Below are positions 9,233-21,200 of a stretch of DNA of 24,337 bases, piece after piece. A model generated the notes under the pieces. The model was not told where the DNA came from. It worked only from the letters and a program-made list of their open reading frames with translations, and did no database searches. The translations under genes and the position numbers were made by a program. Within the stretch, counting starts at the first letter, position 1. Every line of letters begins with the position of its first letter. Source of the stretch: Penium margaritaceum (lineage: Eukaryota; Streptophyta; Zygnematophyceae; Desmidiales; Peniaceae); contig SZWC01003894.1 in NCBI GenBank assembly GCA_023375785.1, forward strand, positions 122,899-147,235, read 5' to 3'.

Positions 9233-12200
9233 GTGAGCCTGCACTGCTTGCACGCAAAGCCGTCCTAGGTCCTTGCCTGACCGTGGCATCGGGAATGCAA
9301 GCCGTTCCTGCCCTTTTGGCCAGGGGCTGCTTTACATACATGACAACCGACAGACACTCGTCCACATCGCAACTGCGTCACCTCCTTTGGACATCCTTCT
9401 CCACAATCTCTCATCCGTCTTCCGTGCCATTGCTCACACATCCCCGTGCTTCTTTCTGCCGCCACACGGAGCTTCTTGCTTTGATCTGATCCGATCTGGC
9501 CAGAGGGTTTGTGCTCAATTTCTAGCACCTGCACCAAAAAATCGTCACACAGCCAGAGGCCGTTCCAGCTTCCGAAGCTAGGATCCTCCACAGCTGCAAA
9601 TGACAGCTTGTAACGGTGGTGGCAATGCATCCCCATCCAGGATGGCGGTGATGCCACGGGGCAGGATGGCCCATCTTGCATTATCGTGTGCAGTTTTGTG
9701 CCAGGTCATGCACGTTTTCTCTCTGCGGGCTAAAAGCGTAACAGTGGGCACTGTGGGTTGACACGAACTGCCTTCTTCCCTTTCTCTTCTACGCTGTCAA
9801 CCTGCAGTTGCACTGCTCCAGGAGCTTGCCGGTATCTACGGGCAGACGTTCAACAACTGGAACGTCCCAACCGCTGACTGCTCCGTGGTGGAACGCATCC
9901 ATTGCGAAGGCACTGGCAACATCGTCGCATTGTGAGCAGCGTTCTCCGCATCGCAGATTGGGTTGGGTGCATGGGCGGGTGGGTGGGTGGGTGGGTGAGT
10001 GAGTGGGTGGGCGGGTGGGTGGGCGGACGGTGGGTAGGCGGGCGGGCAGCCAGGCGGGTGTGTTGGTGATTGTCGTGCCAAATGACTTGGATTTGTTGGC
10101 GGAGTGGCGAAACCCGCCGACNNNNNNNNNNNNNNNNNNNNNNNNNNNNNNNNNNNNNNNNNNNNNNNNNNNNNNNNNNNNNNNNNNNNNNNNNNNNNNN
10201 NNNNNNNNNNNNNNNNNNNNNNNNNNNNNNNNNNNNNNNNNNNNNNNNNNNNNNNNNNNNNNNNNNNNNNNNNNNNNNNNNNNNNNNNNNNNNNNNNNNN
10301 NNNNNNNNNNNNNNNNNNNNNNNNNNNNNNNNNNNNNNNNNNNNNNNNNNNNNNNNNNNNNNNNNNNNNNNNNNNNNNNNNNNNNNNNNNNNNNNNNNNN
10401 NNNNNNNNNNNNNNNNNNNNNNNNNNNNNNNNNNNNNNNNNNNNNNNNNNNNNNNNNNNNNNNNNNNNNNNNNNNNNNNNNNNNNNNNNNNNNNNNNNNN
10501 NNNNNNNNNNNNNNNNNNNNNNNNNNNNNNNNNNNNNNNNNNNNNNNNNNNNNNNNNNNNNNNNNNNNNNNNNNNNNNNNNNNNNNNNNNNNNNNNNNNN
10601 NNNNNNNNNNNNNNNNNNNNNNNNNNNNNNNNNNNNNNNNNNNNNNNNNNNNNNNNNNNNNNNNNNNNNNNNNNNNNNNNNNNNNNNNNNNNNNNNNNNN
10701 NNNNNNNNNNNNNNNNNNNNNNNNNNNNNNNNNNNNNNNNNNNNNNNNNNNNNNNNNNNNNNNNNNNNNNNNNNNNNNNNNNNNNNNNNNNNNNNNNNNN
10801 NNNNNNNNNNNNNNNNNNNNNNNNNNNNNNNNNNNNNNNNNNNNNNNNNNNNNNNNNNNNNNNNNNNNNNNNNCCCCCCCCCCCCCCCCCCCCCCGGAAG
10901 TTCGTTTCAGAAACTCAGCGTAGTCTGCCCCTTGCCCGGAACGTTGGACGTTTCCTGGGGGTTGACTCGCAAGATTGGATGTTCACTGCAGCAACGTTTG
11001 TGTCCTGGGGGTCATGGGAAGCACCTGATGTGGAAGGTCATGGCTGTCCTGAAGCGCCGTAAGGGTCATGGAGCCAGGCAACCGCCATTTTGCCCGGCTC
11101 CACGCACCGCTTGCCAAGGCGGTGCTTGGAACCAGAAGATGTAAGCCAGTTGACGTAATACATTTGCTCCTCCGTCATCCTGCACGTGTGATGTCGACTT
11201 TGTGCAGAAATGCATGGGACGCATGGATCACTGGAACCTTGCCAACTGAGTTGAACAAACTTACAAAACTGAAGAAATTATAAGAAGACGACAGTGTAAA
11301 TCTCCTCAGCTTCCCTGACTGCTGAAAATTTCACACACATGATGGCCTTCTCTTGCATAGCATCTGCCTGTCCTCCTCTCCAGTCTGTCATGGGTTCAGC
11401 AAAGCAGAGTTTTTCAAACTGGACAAACGCCACACCGCTGAATAGCTCCCAGGTCTATGTGTTTACGCACTGGAGCTCTGTCCAGCTAAGGTGATGGGAA
11501 CTTCTGACATGACTACAGATTCACATTCTGTCACATTGAAACAAGACTCGTGCACGTGCAATTCCACTAGAGCAGGGTTTTTCCCGAGCTAATGGATGTT
11601 TTCTAGTTTCCCCCCTTGCCTGCTCTTTTTTCCGTGATGGCCGCTCAGAGTCCTTGGAGCCAGTAAGTTGACGGCATGGCCAAGTTTTGGACTCCGTCTT
11701 GCAAATCTGGGGTATCTGTAAGTTGTATGCTGGTAGCCACTGATCAAGCTACCTCCCAACTGCCCGCCAATGTGTGAGCTTAGATGAGCGCACTTGGATT
11801 GCCACTGATGTGCTGTGTGTGGGTGGGCACATGACGGCGTGCAGTTTTTGCTTGCGTTGCGTGCAAGTGTGCTCGTCAGAATGTGTTGTCTGTGGGCATG
11901 GGGATTATGCATTTGGGGCTGGGTGCTTGCATGGGTGCATGCATGCATACACATGGTATTGTTTGGAGCCAACAGCATCACACAGTCCGGATGCAGAGGC
12001 GTTTAACCATTTCCACTGCTGGTGCCAATATCTGCAAACACTGGGACGCGTAGCGAACCATCATGTTGACGGCGGCCGCCATTTTACCCGAACTGTGCAG
12101 CTTTCTCCTGACTGAGGAGAGGTATGCTTCTCATCCCATTACTTCACACTGCTTTGAGGTTCCCTCCTCCACATGTGGTTGTAGGTAAGTGTCCGCTAAT

Positions 12201-15200
12201 GACAACACTCTTGCTCTCGATGTCAATGTGTGTTTGTGATTGCTAGCACAATTCTTGCACAGCGGGTGACTGAGGGGAAGTTTTTGATGTGGGAAGATGG
12301 GGATAATCTTGTGGGCCTTGCGTCGAGAGCGAGAGTGGTCTTTTTTGCAGAGGCTAATCTCCATATTTGCCTACTTCTTAACCTTCAATCCCATCCTCTC
12401 CTCTACCCTCTGCTCGCTGTTTACTGCATTCACCGTCCACGCCAACCCATCCCCAACTATCTCCATTCCCCTTTCTCCCTGCTCCCTTGCCCCGTAGAAG
12501 CTGGAACCTTCAGCATACTTTCAGCATCCCTGTACAACCTGGGACTGGCGTTGTGCCTACACGATGCTTCTGCAGGAACCTGGGATTCAATAATCTGGGA
12601 GGAAATCTTTCTCTAACCATCTCACAGTTCACTTCACTCACCTTCATGTATGGCCAATCTGCAGACGATGTATTCAAATCAGAACAGCTTACACCCTGTG
12701 AATGGAGAGCAGGAAACAAGACAGCAACTCCTAAGGAAATTCACGAGATTCCAAGTAATGTTAAGCTATAAAGATTGCATTGTGTCAGGAACAAATCTCT
12801 ACCACCCTTGACGCTTGACGCATGAAAGCTGAGATATTACACAAATGACAATGCAATGCGGAACTTTCTTGCAAACCTCCAGTTAATTCACGATTAGTTC
12901 ATGGAAACGCAGGAGGGTTGGTGGTTGGTCAATGGAATGTGCAGAGGAGGCTCAGAGAGCCTGTTTTCATTGTCAGATAAGTGGTGCAGTGAGGTGAGAA
13001 GTGACAATCTGTTGTTCTCAGCTTGTCCTTCGGACTTCATTCAACAAGGAAATAAATTTGGAAACACATGAAAAGGGACCCACTTGTTGTGCTTACAATA
13101 ACTTGTTAAATACAATGGCTTTGCATCCCAATAATTTGCACATGCGGTAATGCTTGCCATTGCACCTGCAGATACGTGTGGAGTACAGGTATGACTGGAA
13201 CCAAACGAGATCAGCATTCTCACAAGACTCTGGTACTTGTATGCAATACCTAGATCCAGAAAGCACTGCCCATCTTTACCTTTGGTTGCAGAGTAGCTGA
13301 GCTTTGTCTATGGATGGGCGTGCCAGACTTAAAGGAAACTTCCAAATGAGGAAGACCATGAGAATTTTGATGATCCTTCCACCTCCTTTACTGTTTGGAA
13401 TCTAGGCATGGAGTGGAAAAACTCTAAAACTGCTCCTTTTTTCTTGTGTTTAAGAGATCTGTGCACGCCTGTGCCTCTACCAATACCAAATCTGGTGGTC
13501 ATACATGCCTTCTATTACAACCTCCAACCCAAACATGTGGTTGGACATTGTACTTGAGTGAAATCGCACACATGGATAAGCATGGGTAAGTGAGGGGATG
13601 AATGTGTTGGCATGGTGGGGGAAGAATCAGCTGGCGTCTCACTTTCCAGTGATAAGTGTTCACATACTGGCGCCATTAAAGTAGATTATGTCAGAAGAAT
13701 GCAGCGAGAGGAGACAATAGCTGCAGAAGCAGGTAGAAGCATGGAGTCGTGTGCAAGCACAGCAGATAGGTGACGGAAGCAGAGAGGCATAAATTGTTGC
13801 AAGGAGTTAGTCGCGGAAGGTCAACGAGAAGCAATGTGCTGAGTGGAGGTGCGAGGTAGACATGGGACCAGCGAGAGAAAGTTGAGGCTGGGTGAAAGTT
13901 GAAGAGTTGATGGTAGTTGAGCAAAGAGTTGAGTGACGCAGCGAGAAGGCATGCACAGGAGTGGAGGGCAAAGACAAAATGAGCGAAGAGCAAGCAGAGC
14001 GAGGACACGGCGGCGAAGCCGCGGAACCAAGGCAAATAGGATGAGCAGAACTGTTTTGGTTGAACTTGAGGGAATGAACATCCTCAATAATATACAGCCG
14101 AATAGGATAAACTATCACAACAGCGGATTTTTTCTGCTAGCCCGACGCGGGTGACAGGTGTCACTTTATTAGGAGATGACTTGACGGTGAGTCCTGAATG
14201 GTCGAATGACCAGAGGACCGTTAGTCAAGGTGGTTCGGTGGCTGGACCTGAACTGTTATTGAGATATTTTGATGTTCCTCCTTCTCTTGTCAAAGCTTCA
14301 TTCCGACAACCCCCTTGAAGATATGACAAGAGATACACTGTTGCCTGGTGCTGTTGGAGCAGGACTGGGTTATCAGTAGTAACACTCTTAGTAGTCTACC
14401 TCATTAGAGGATGTAGGAGATTGAGGAGTGCAAGGCTGCTCTTCAATTTCCCTTAGCTCTGTTTCCTCCTCAACTCTCATGTGATCTTTGATGAAGGGTT
14501 GCAACTAAAGATATTGTTACTCCATTAGTACGGTGTATGAAGGAGGATCAAGAGGAGCCGGACGTGGTTCAGGAGACTGTGCTCCCCTTTGGGCGCAGTA
14601 GTCCCTGATTGCTTGTATATTCCGGGGAAGAGGTTGCTTTTGGTGTGCTTCAATAATGTGGTGGAATTATTCGTAGGTAGTCGAATAGAGAAGCCCCCGC
14701 AGTTGAGTCTGGGCTTCCTTGTACTCCCGCCGTCCTCATGCAGTTCTGTGGGCTTCTCTGCTTCCAATGTTTCGAAGTACATCAAGGAGGTTGAAACCAT
14801 GGAAGTCCATATTGGACATTTCACTTCAAAGTTGACGACGCTATTGTGCAAAGTTGTGACTTCCATCCTCATTGAAGCAGAGCGAGGTAATGTGGGCATC
14901 TTGGGAGGATACTTCATTAAAGAGGAAAATGGTTCATCGTTGCTCTGCCACGTTGGGCAGGAAGAAACAGGAAGGATAAGGGTGATGTGTTGTAGTGGAG
15001 CTGTTGCTGCAGGGGATGCTAGTGCAGGAGCGACTGATGGTGGAGGATGATGTGAAAAGGTAGACTTCAGTTGGGCACAAAATTGTGTGTACTTGTGGAG
15101 GCTTTGGTGTAGACAGGCATGACGGCAGTGATGCAAGAAGGCGGGATTATGAGATGAAGACTGCTGATGATAAAGACGGCAGTTGATGAGAGCGGATTTG

Positions 15201-18200
15201 GGCACAGGGACGGGCCGTGTGCGCTGCAGGAAGTTTCTGCATGGGCGCAATTTGTTGCAAGAAGGTGGCGATGCGACCGGGTGAGTCCTTGTGCCGAGCG
15301 GATGATGAAAGCTAATGAACCAAGGCAGAGAGTAGTCATTTTGATAGAGTGGGTACAGGGGCGGTACCACGTGCGGTACTGATGTTAGGGGAGTAGGATG
15401 TGGCAAGTGGAAGGCAGGAGCCGACGCGCCGTGAGAAATCTGCTATCGGCTTGGGTGCAGACCACTGCGAGATTGACAGTAGGTTTGTGCAGGTCCTTGT
15501 GCTGACTGCAGATGCTGATGATTGCTGATGAAGAAGAGGCAGAGGATGATAAAGGAATCTGGGTGCAGGGGTGAGCCATGTGCACTACAGCAGTTTTGGC
15601 GTGGGCGCAGGTCGTCACAAAATAGGCGATGCGACTGATGGATATGTGAGTGCCAGAAAGTGACAAAAATAGGTTGCTCGATAAAAATCATCTGGCATCA
15701 AATTTGAATAGAGGATGTTTCACAGGTTCTAACGCACTTTACAGAACTCAATTCGGAGTCCCTTTGAGTGAGATATGGATTTCCAAAGTTTGGAGATCAT
15801 GGGTCGGGTTCAAGTGACGACCTGAGCACTTTGAGCTCAAAAGGCGGCAGGATTATTGGCCAGGACGGCTGAGAGCGGCCTTCAAGGAGAAAAGAGGGCT
15901 GGAGGGACCCCGGGAGACTTCAAGGAAGGAGCAGTCCACGATTTTGGGCCGTGCAGGCCGTGCAAGACATGATTCTTATGTGTGACAAGGNAGAACTCAA
16001 TTCGGAGTCCGTTTGAGTGAGATATGGATTTCCAAAGTTTGGAGATCATGGGTCGGGTTCAAGTGACGACCTGAGCACTTTGAGCTCAAAAGGCGGCAGG
16101 ATTATTGGCCAGGACGGCTGAGAGCGGCCTTCAAGGAGAAAAGAGGGCTGGAGGGACCCCGGGAGACTTCAAGGAAGGAGCAGTCCACGATTTTGGGCCG
16201 TGCAGGCCGTGCAAGACATGATTCTTATGTGTGACAAGGTGACTGCCGCTCAGCCCGCAAGGCTAGGAGAGTGTGCTAGAGGGTCAACTTTGACAGAGTG
16301 GATATTAGTGCTCCCTTAGCCAAATTAGGCATATAAGGGCTTGTTAGAAAGCTGTGATAATGTAATTTCTCCCTGAAGAGTCAATTCAGACATTTGCATT
16401 TTTTTCAAACCTACATTAGCTTCCGTAATTTCTGTCTGTGCAACCTGCAACTCCCTCTCACAAACAGTTGGTCCTGCCTAGGCGGCTCTTAATGAGCTTG
16501 ATCACCTCCCTGAAGGCTGCCCTAGTTTCCATCAGTGGTATCAGAGCTAGAACAAGGCTTTGTCTCATCCTTAAAGAGTTCCTTGCACCCTGTTGTGTGA
16601 GAGAGTCGTTTGGGGGCTGAACATTCCACTACCATGGCGACATCCGCTTATGTGGTGGCCGGCGTCAACATCGCCAAGTTCGAAGGCAAGAACTTCTTCA
16701 ACTGGAGCAACAACATGAAGATGGTGCTGATGGAGAAGGGTCTCTGGATCCAGGTGGATGAGAAGAAGAAGGAACCAGCTGAAAGCTCCCACTCTCCTGG
16801 CGAGGCCCGTACCTACCGCGAGAAGCGTGACCGCGCCCTCGCAACCATCTACTTCCACCTCGCCGAATGGCAGCAACTCCTTGTCCCTGGCATCCTCACA
16901 CCAAAGGAGGTTTAGAAAAGGTTTGATTCCACTTATGCTTCCAAGTCAATCCTCATGAACATGCAGCTGCGTCGTTGCTTTCACACTGTGAAGATGGATG
17001 CATCTGGATCCATGATTGACTACATCAACATGGTGAAGTCTCTCTCGGACCAGCTTGCTGCGATTGAGGACCCTGTCAAGGAGCGTGTGCTCATGCTAAT
17101 CATCCTCTCTGGCCTTCCTAGCAGCTACACTCCTCTCATTGTTTCCCTGGACCAGCGTGGAGACAAGCTCTCCCTCAACAATGTGGAGGAGAGCCTGTTG
17201 TTTGAGGAGGAGCAGCGCAAGGGAGAGGAGGGCGGAAGCGGACTGGATGTCGCTCTCCTCACCAGCTTTGGTCATGGGGGCGGTGCTACACCAACCAGGA
17301 GCAACGGCGGAGGAGGAAAGAAGAAGGGGAACTGCCACTAATGCAAGAAGCCGGGCCATTGGGTGCACGAATGCCGGAAGAAGAAGGCGGACCTTGCGGC
17401 TGGAGTGGGAGCAGGAAAGCAGTCCGACGCTTTTGCGAACACAGCAGATTGGGAGAGTGGATTCATGACAACTATCCGGGTCCTGTACATCTTCAAACAC
17501 TGCCTTGTTCTAGATCATCGACTCGGGAGCCACGCGGCACATGATGTTTCGTCGGGTGTGGTTTGTCGTCTACACCGCCATCGAGCCTCGTTGGGTGTAC
17601 ATGGGGGAAAATCATGTGCAAATGGTGGTTAGGGAGGGTGAGATTGTGTTTTGTGCTTCAGTTGAGGGCAAGCATGTGGAACGTCGTGTGAAGGGGGTGC
17701 TCCATGTTCCGAGGCTGGCAGCTAACCTCCTCTCTGTCTCATCACTCATCTCCAAAGGCATTCAGGTTCGCTTTGAGAATGGTGGTTGCACCATCTCTGC
17801 AAGTGCGGGGCATGTGCTTGCAAAAGCGGACAAGGAGGACGGTCTTTACCGCCTCTATGTGGCGTCGGAGAAGGAAGCCAACTCAGCGTTGGCGGTGAGA
17901 GAGGGAAAACACGACATCGGCTTGTGGCACCGCCAGCTTGGTAACCTCGGCTTTGGCACCATCATCTCCATGCAGCAGATGGTCCACGGCCCGGAGCTTA
18001 AGGAGGTGAAGCAGCCTGGTGCATCGGCTTGTGAGAGCTGCATTGAAGGGAAGCAAGCCCGTGCTTCTTTCACGGGGGAAGGGAAGGGGGGGGCTGAGCT
18101 TCTCTCACTCGTTCACTCTGATTTGTGCAGTCCCATGCCATAACAGTCCTTGTCCGGCAAGTTGTACTTTGTCACGTTTATTGATGACAAGTCGAGAAAG

Positions 18201-21200
18201 ACGTGGGTATCCTTCCTGGCTGGCAAGGATGAGTGCTTTGATGCTTTCAAGGTGTGGATTGCTGCTGCACAGAATGAGAGTGGCAAGCGGTTGAAGGTGC
18301 TTCACACTGACGGTGGAGGAGAGTACCTCTCCAACAACTTCCGCACCTTCCTCAAGCGTCGCAGGATCAGACACAAGGTCACCCCACCTGGAACACCGCA
18401 GCTGAACGGCGTGGCTGAACGCGTGAACCGCACGCTCATAGAGCATGTTCGGAGCATGCTCAAAGACGCGCAGCTTCCCCCAACCTTTTGGGCGGAAGCG
18501 GTCAACACTGCCGTGTACCTGAAAAACCGGAGTCCCACGCGCGCCGTGCCGCTGATGACACCGGAAGAGGCGTGGACAGGACGCAAGACAATAGTGACGC
18601 ACCTGAAAATCTTTGGGTGTGGCGCATTCATGCACGTGCCTGCTGGCAACCGCAACAAGCTGGACGCAAAGTCGGTGAAGGCAGCCTTTCTCGGCTACGA
18701 CAGCATGGGATACCGCCTCTACAACCTGGCTGCTGGCAAGATCATCTGCAGCCGCGACGTCGTCTTTCAAGAGGACGTGAAGGGCTGGACTTGGAGCCTT
18801 ATGACTGCTGTTCCACTTGCTCCCGTACTTGTACCTGAAGTGGGAGAAGTTCCGGTAGCAGAAGAGGGGGGTGCGGAAGATGGAGGTGACGGCGGTAACG
18901 ACAAGGAGGTGGAGGGAGCTGAGAAGGAGAAGGAACCAATAGCCAAATCTGATGAGGAGGAGAAAGAAAGCAACGTACAGCAGCTACCACAACGGTCGGC
19001 ACGCATCAACAAAGGTGCAAAGGACAGTGGGAAGCCGCTGAGGCGATCCGAGCGCCTCGCAAGCAAACAGTGGCTGCTGAAGGAGCTGGTGAACCTGTGT
19101 ACCGCCCCACCACCAACGGAGTCCTCTGACCTCGAGTTCCTCTTCCTCACCGTCACTGATGACGCAGCCATATTCACAAAAGCCATGTGCAACACCGAGG
19201 CGGCAGTTTAGCGCGCCGCAGCAGATGAGGAGTATGGTGTGCTCATGATGAACGGCACCTGGACTCTCAAGGAGGCTCCACGCGGCAGCCGGGTGATTGG
19301 GTGCCGGTGGATCTTCAGGTGCAAGCGTGGTGCGGATGGTAAGGTGCTCAGGTACAAAGCACGGCTGGTTGCAAAGGGGTATGCACAGAATGAGGGTGTG
19401 GATTACAATGAGACATTTGCACCTGTCGCAAAGTTCCCATCCATCTGAGCGATCCTCACTCTTGCTGCTTCTATGGACTTGGAGGTGCACCAAATGGATT
19501 TGATGTGTGCATTTCTGAATGGTGACCTTGAGGAGGATGTGTACATGGAGCAGCCGGAGGGGCATGTCGTGGAAGGGAAGGAGGGTTTGGTGTGCAAGCT
19601 TGTGAAGGCCCTCTACGGCCTGAAGCAAGCCCCGCGAGCATGGTACCACAAGATGGATGAGCAGCTGGCTGGCCTTGGCTTTGTGCGCAGTGAAGCTGAC
19701 CATGCAGTCTATGGGCGCACTCAAGAGGCAAGCCAGGTCATCATNATTTCTGAATGGTGACCTTGAGGAGGATGTGTACATGGAACAGCCGGAGGGGTAT
19801 GTGGTGGAAGGGAAGGAGGGTTTGGTGTGCAAGCTTGTGAAGGCCCTCTACGGCCTGAAGCAAGCCCCGCGAGCATGGTACCACAAGATGGATGAGCAGC
19901 TGGCTGGCCTTGGCTTTGTGCGCAGTGAAGCTGACCATGCAGTCTATGGGTGCACTCAAGAGGCAAGCCAGGTCATCATCTTGCTCTATGTTGATGATCT
20001 GCTCATTGCATCTGACTCCAAGTCTCTTTTGGACGATAAGAAGTAGTCCCTTGCAGCCAGGTTCAACATGAAGGACATTGGAGAGCTCAGTTACTACCTT
20101 CAGGTCAAGCGCGACCGGAAGCAACAGACTTTGGAGCTGTCACAGAGCACGTACGTGAGCGACATCGTCAAGCGCTTCAACATGGCAGGAGCACGCAAAG
20201 AAACAACACCACTGGAAGTGGGAGCGAAGCTGAGCATGACGCAGACTCCCCGCGGCATGCAAGAGAGCAGCCGCATGGAAGCAGTGCCGTACCAAGCAGC
20301 AGTTGGGAGGCTCATGTGTGCAGCAGTCCGCACGCGCCTCGACATCAGCCAAGCAGTGGGAGTGCTAAGCAAGTTTTGCATGAATCGGGGCGTGCCGCAT
20401 TGGCAGGCGGTCAAGCGTGTGCTGCGCTACCTTGACAGCAGCAGCAGCCTTTGCCTCACCTTCAACGGCAACAACAGCCCCATCCTCATTGGCTACAGCA
20501 ACGCAGATTGGGGAGGTGACCTGGACACAAGGAGGTCGACCAGTGGGTTTGTGTTTGTGCTCGGGGGAGGTGCAATCAGCTGGAGGAGCAAGAAGCAAGA
20601 GTGTGTCGCCCTCTCCTCCACCCAAGCGGAGTACATCGCCCTGAGTGAAGCAGCAAAGGAAGCCGTCTGGCTGTGTGAGTTGCTGGCAAGCCTTGGACAG
20701 CAGCAGACAACGCTGACTACAATCTACTGTGACAACATGAGCGCCATTGCTCTGACGAAGAACGCCGAGTTTTACGCCCGCACCAAGCACATCGACCTGC
20801 GGTACCACTTCATCCGTGAGCTTGTGGCAAAGCAGGTGGTGCAGATCAAGTTCTGCCCTTCAAACATGATGTTGGAAGACTTCTTAATCAAGCCGCTAGC
20901 AGCGCACCGCTTTCAGCAGCTGAGGGGACAGTGCGGAATCATGTGATTTTTATTCTCGCAAAGTGGGAGAATGATGGATATGAGGGTGCCAGAAAGTGAC
21001 AAAAATAGGTTGCTCGTTAAAAATCATCTGGCATAAAATTTGCATAGAGGATGTTGCACAGGTTCCAACGCACTTTACGGAACTCAATTCGGAGTCCGTT
21101 TGAGTGAGATATGGATTTCCAAAATTTGGAGATCATGGGTCGGGTTCAAGTGACGACCTGAGCACCTTGATCTCAAAAGGCGGCAGGATTACTGGCCAGG

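Larger units (their letters stand above)
9932..11207 (+). other. Intron 2 of the LRR gene, containing the assembly gap
   Basis: Begins GTGAGC and ends TGTGCAG. It holds the GGGT-rich tract, 752 unknown bases and a C22 run. Further exons could be hidden in the gap. However, the exons on both sides join in phase (TT + A gives Leu) and the joined protein reads as a normal cap-to-LRR1 transition, so none is required. Confidence 0.6.
15636..16534 (+). repeat. 5' LTR of element B with N-joined duplication
   Basis: TGATGGATATG...TTTCCATCA ends, 899 bp as given. It contains a 248-bp block twice (15743-15990 and 15992-16239) separated by one N. Removing one block and the N gives 650 bp, equal to the LTR of element A (651 bp). 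Confidence 0.93.

Noticed and set aside
10992..11058. Possible LRR exon between CTGCAG and GTAAGG
   Set aside because: Splice-like ends are present but the length is 67 nt, the phase-2 frame has stops and no LRR pattern is seen.
10003..11144. Open frames of about 300-350 codons
   Set aside because: They are made of N codons across the assembly gap plus a poly-Pro artefact from the C22 run.
12038..12121. Possible additional LRR exon
   Set aside because: There is no AG acceptor (CTGCAA), the length would be 84 nt, a stop lies before the GTATGC donor, and the Leu spacing is poor.
13689..14308. The three 0.62-kb TGTCAG repeats as DNA transposons with inverted ends
   Set aside because: Ends are TG...CA with 5-bp duplications, two copies are paired as direct repeats around a primer site and polypurine tract, and no transposase is present, so they are LTRs.
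18984..19832. 282-codon minus-strand frame
   Set aside because: Antisense shadow of RT in element B, and it crosses the N at 19745.
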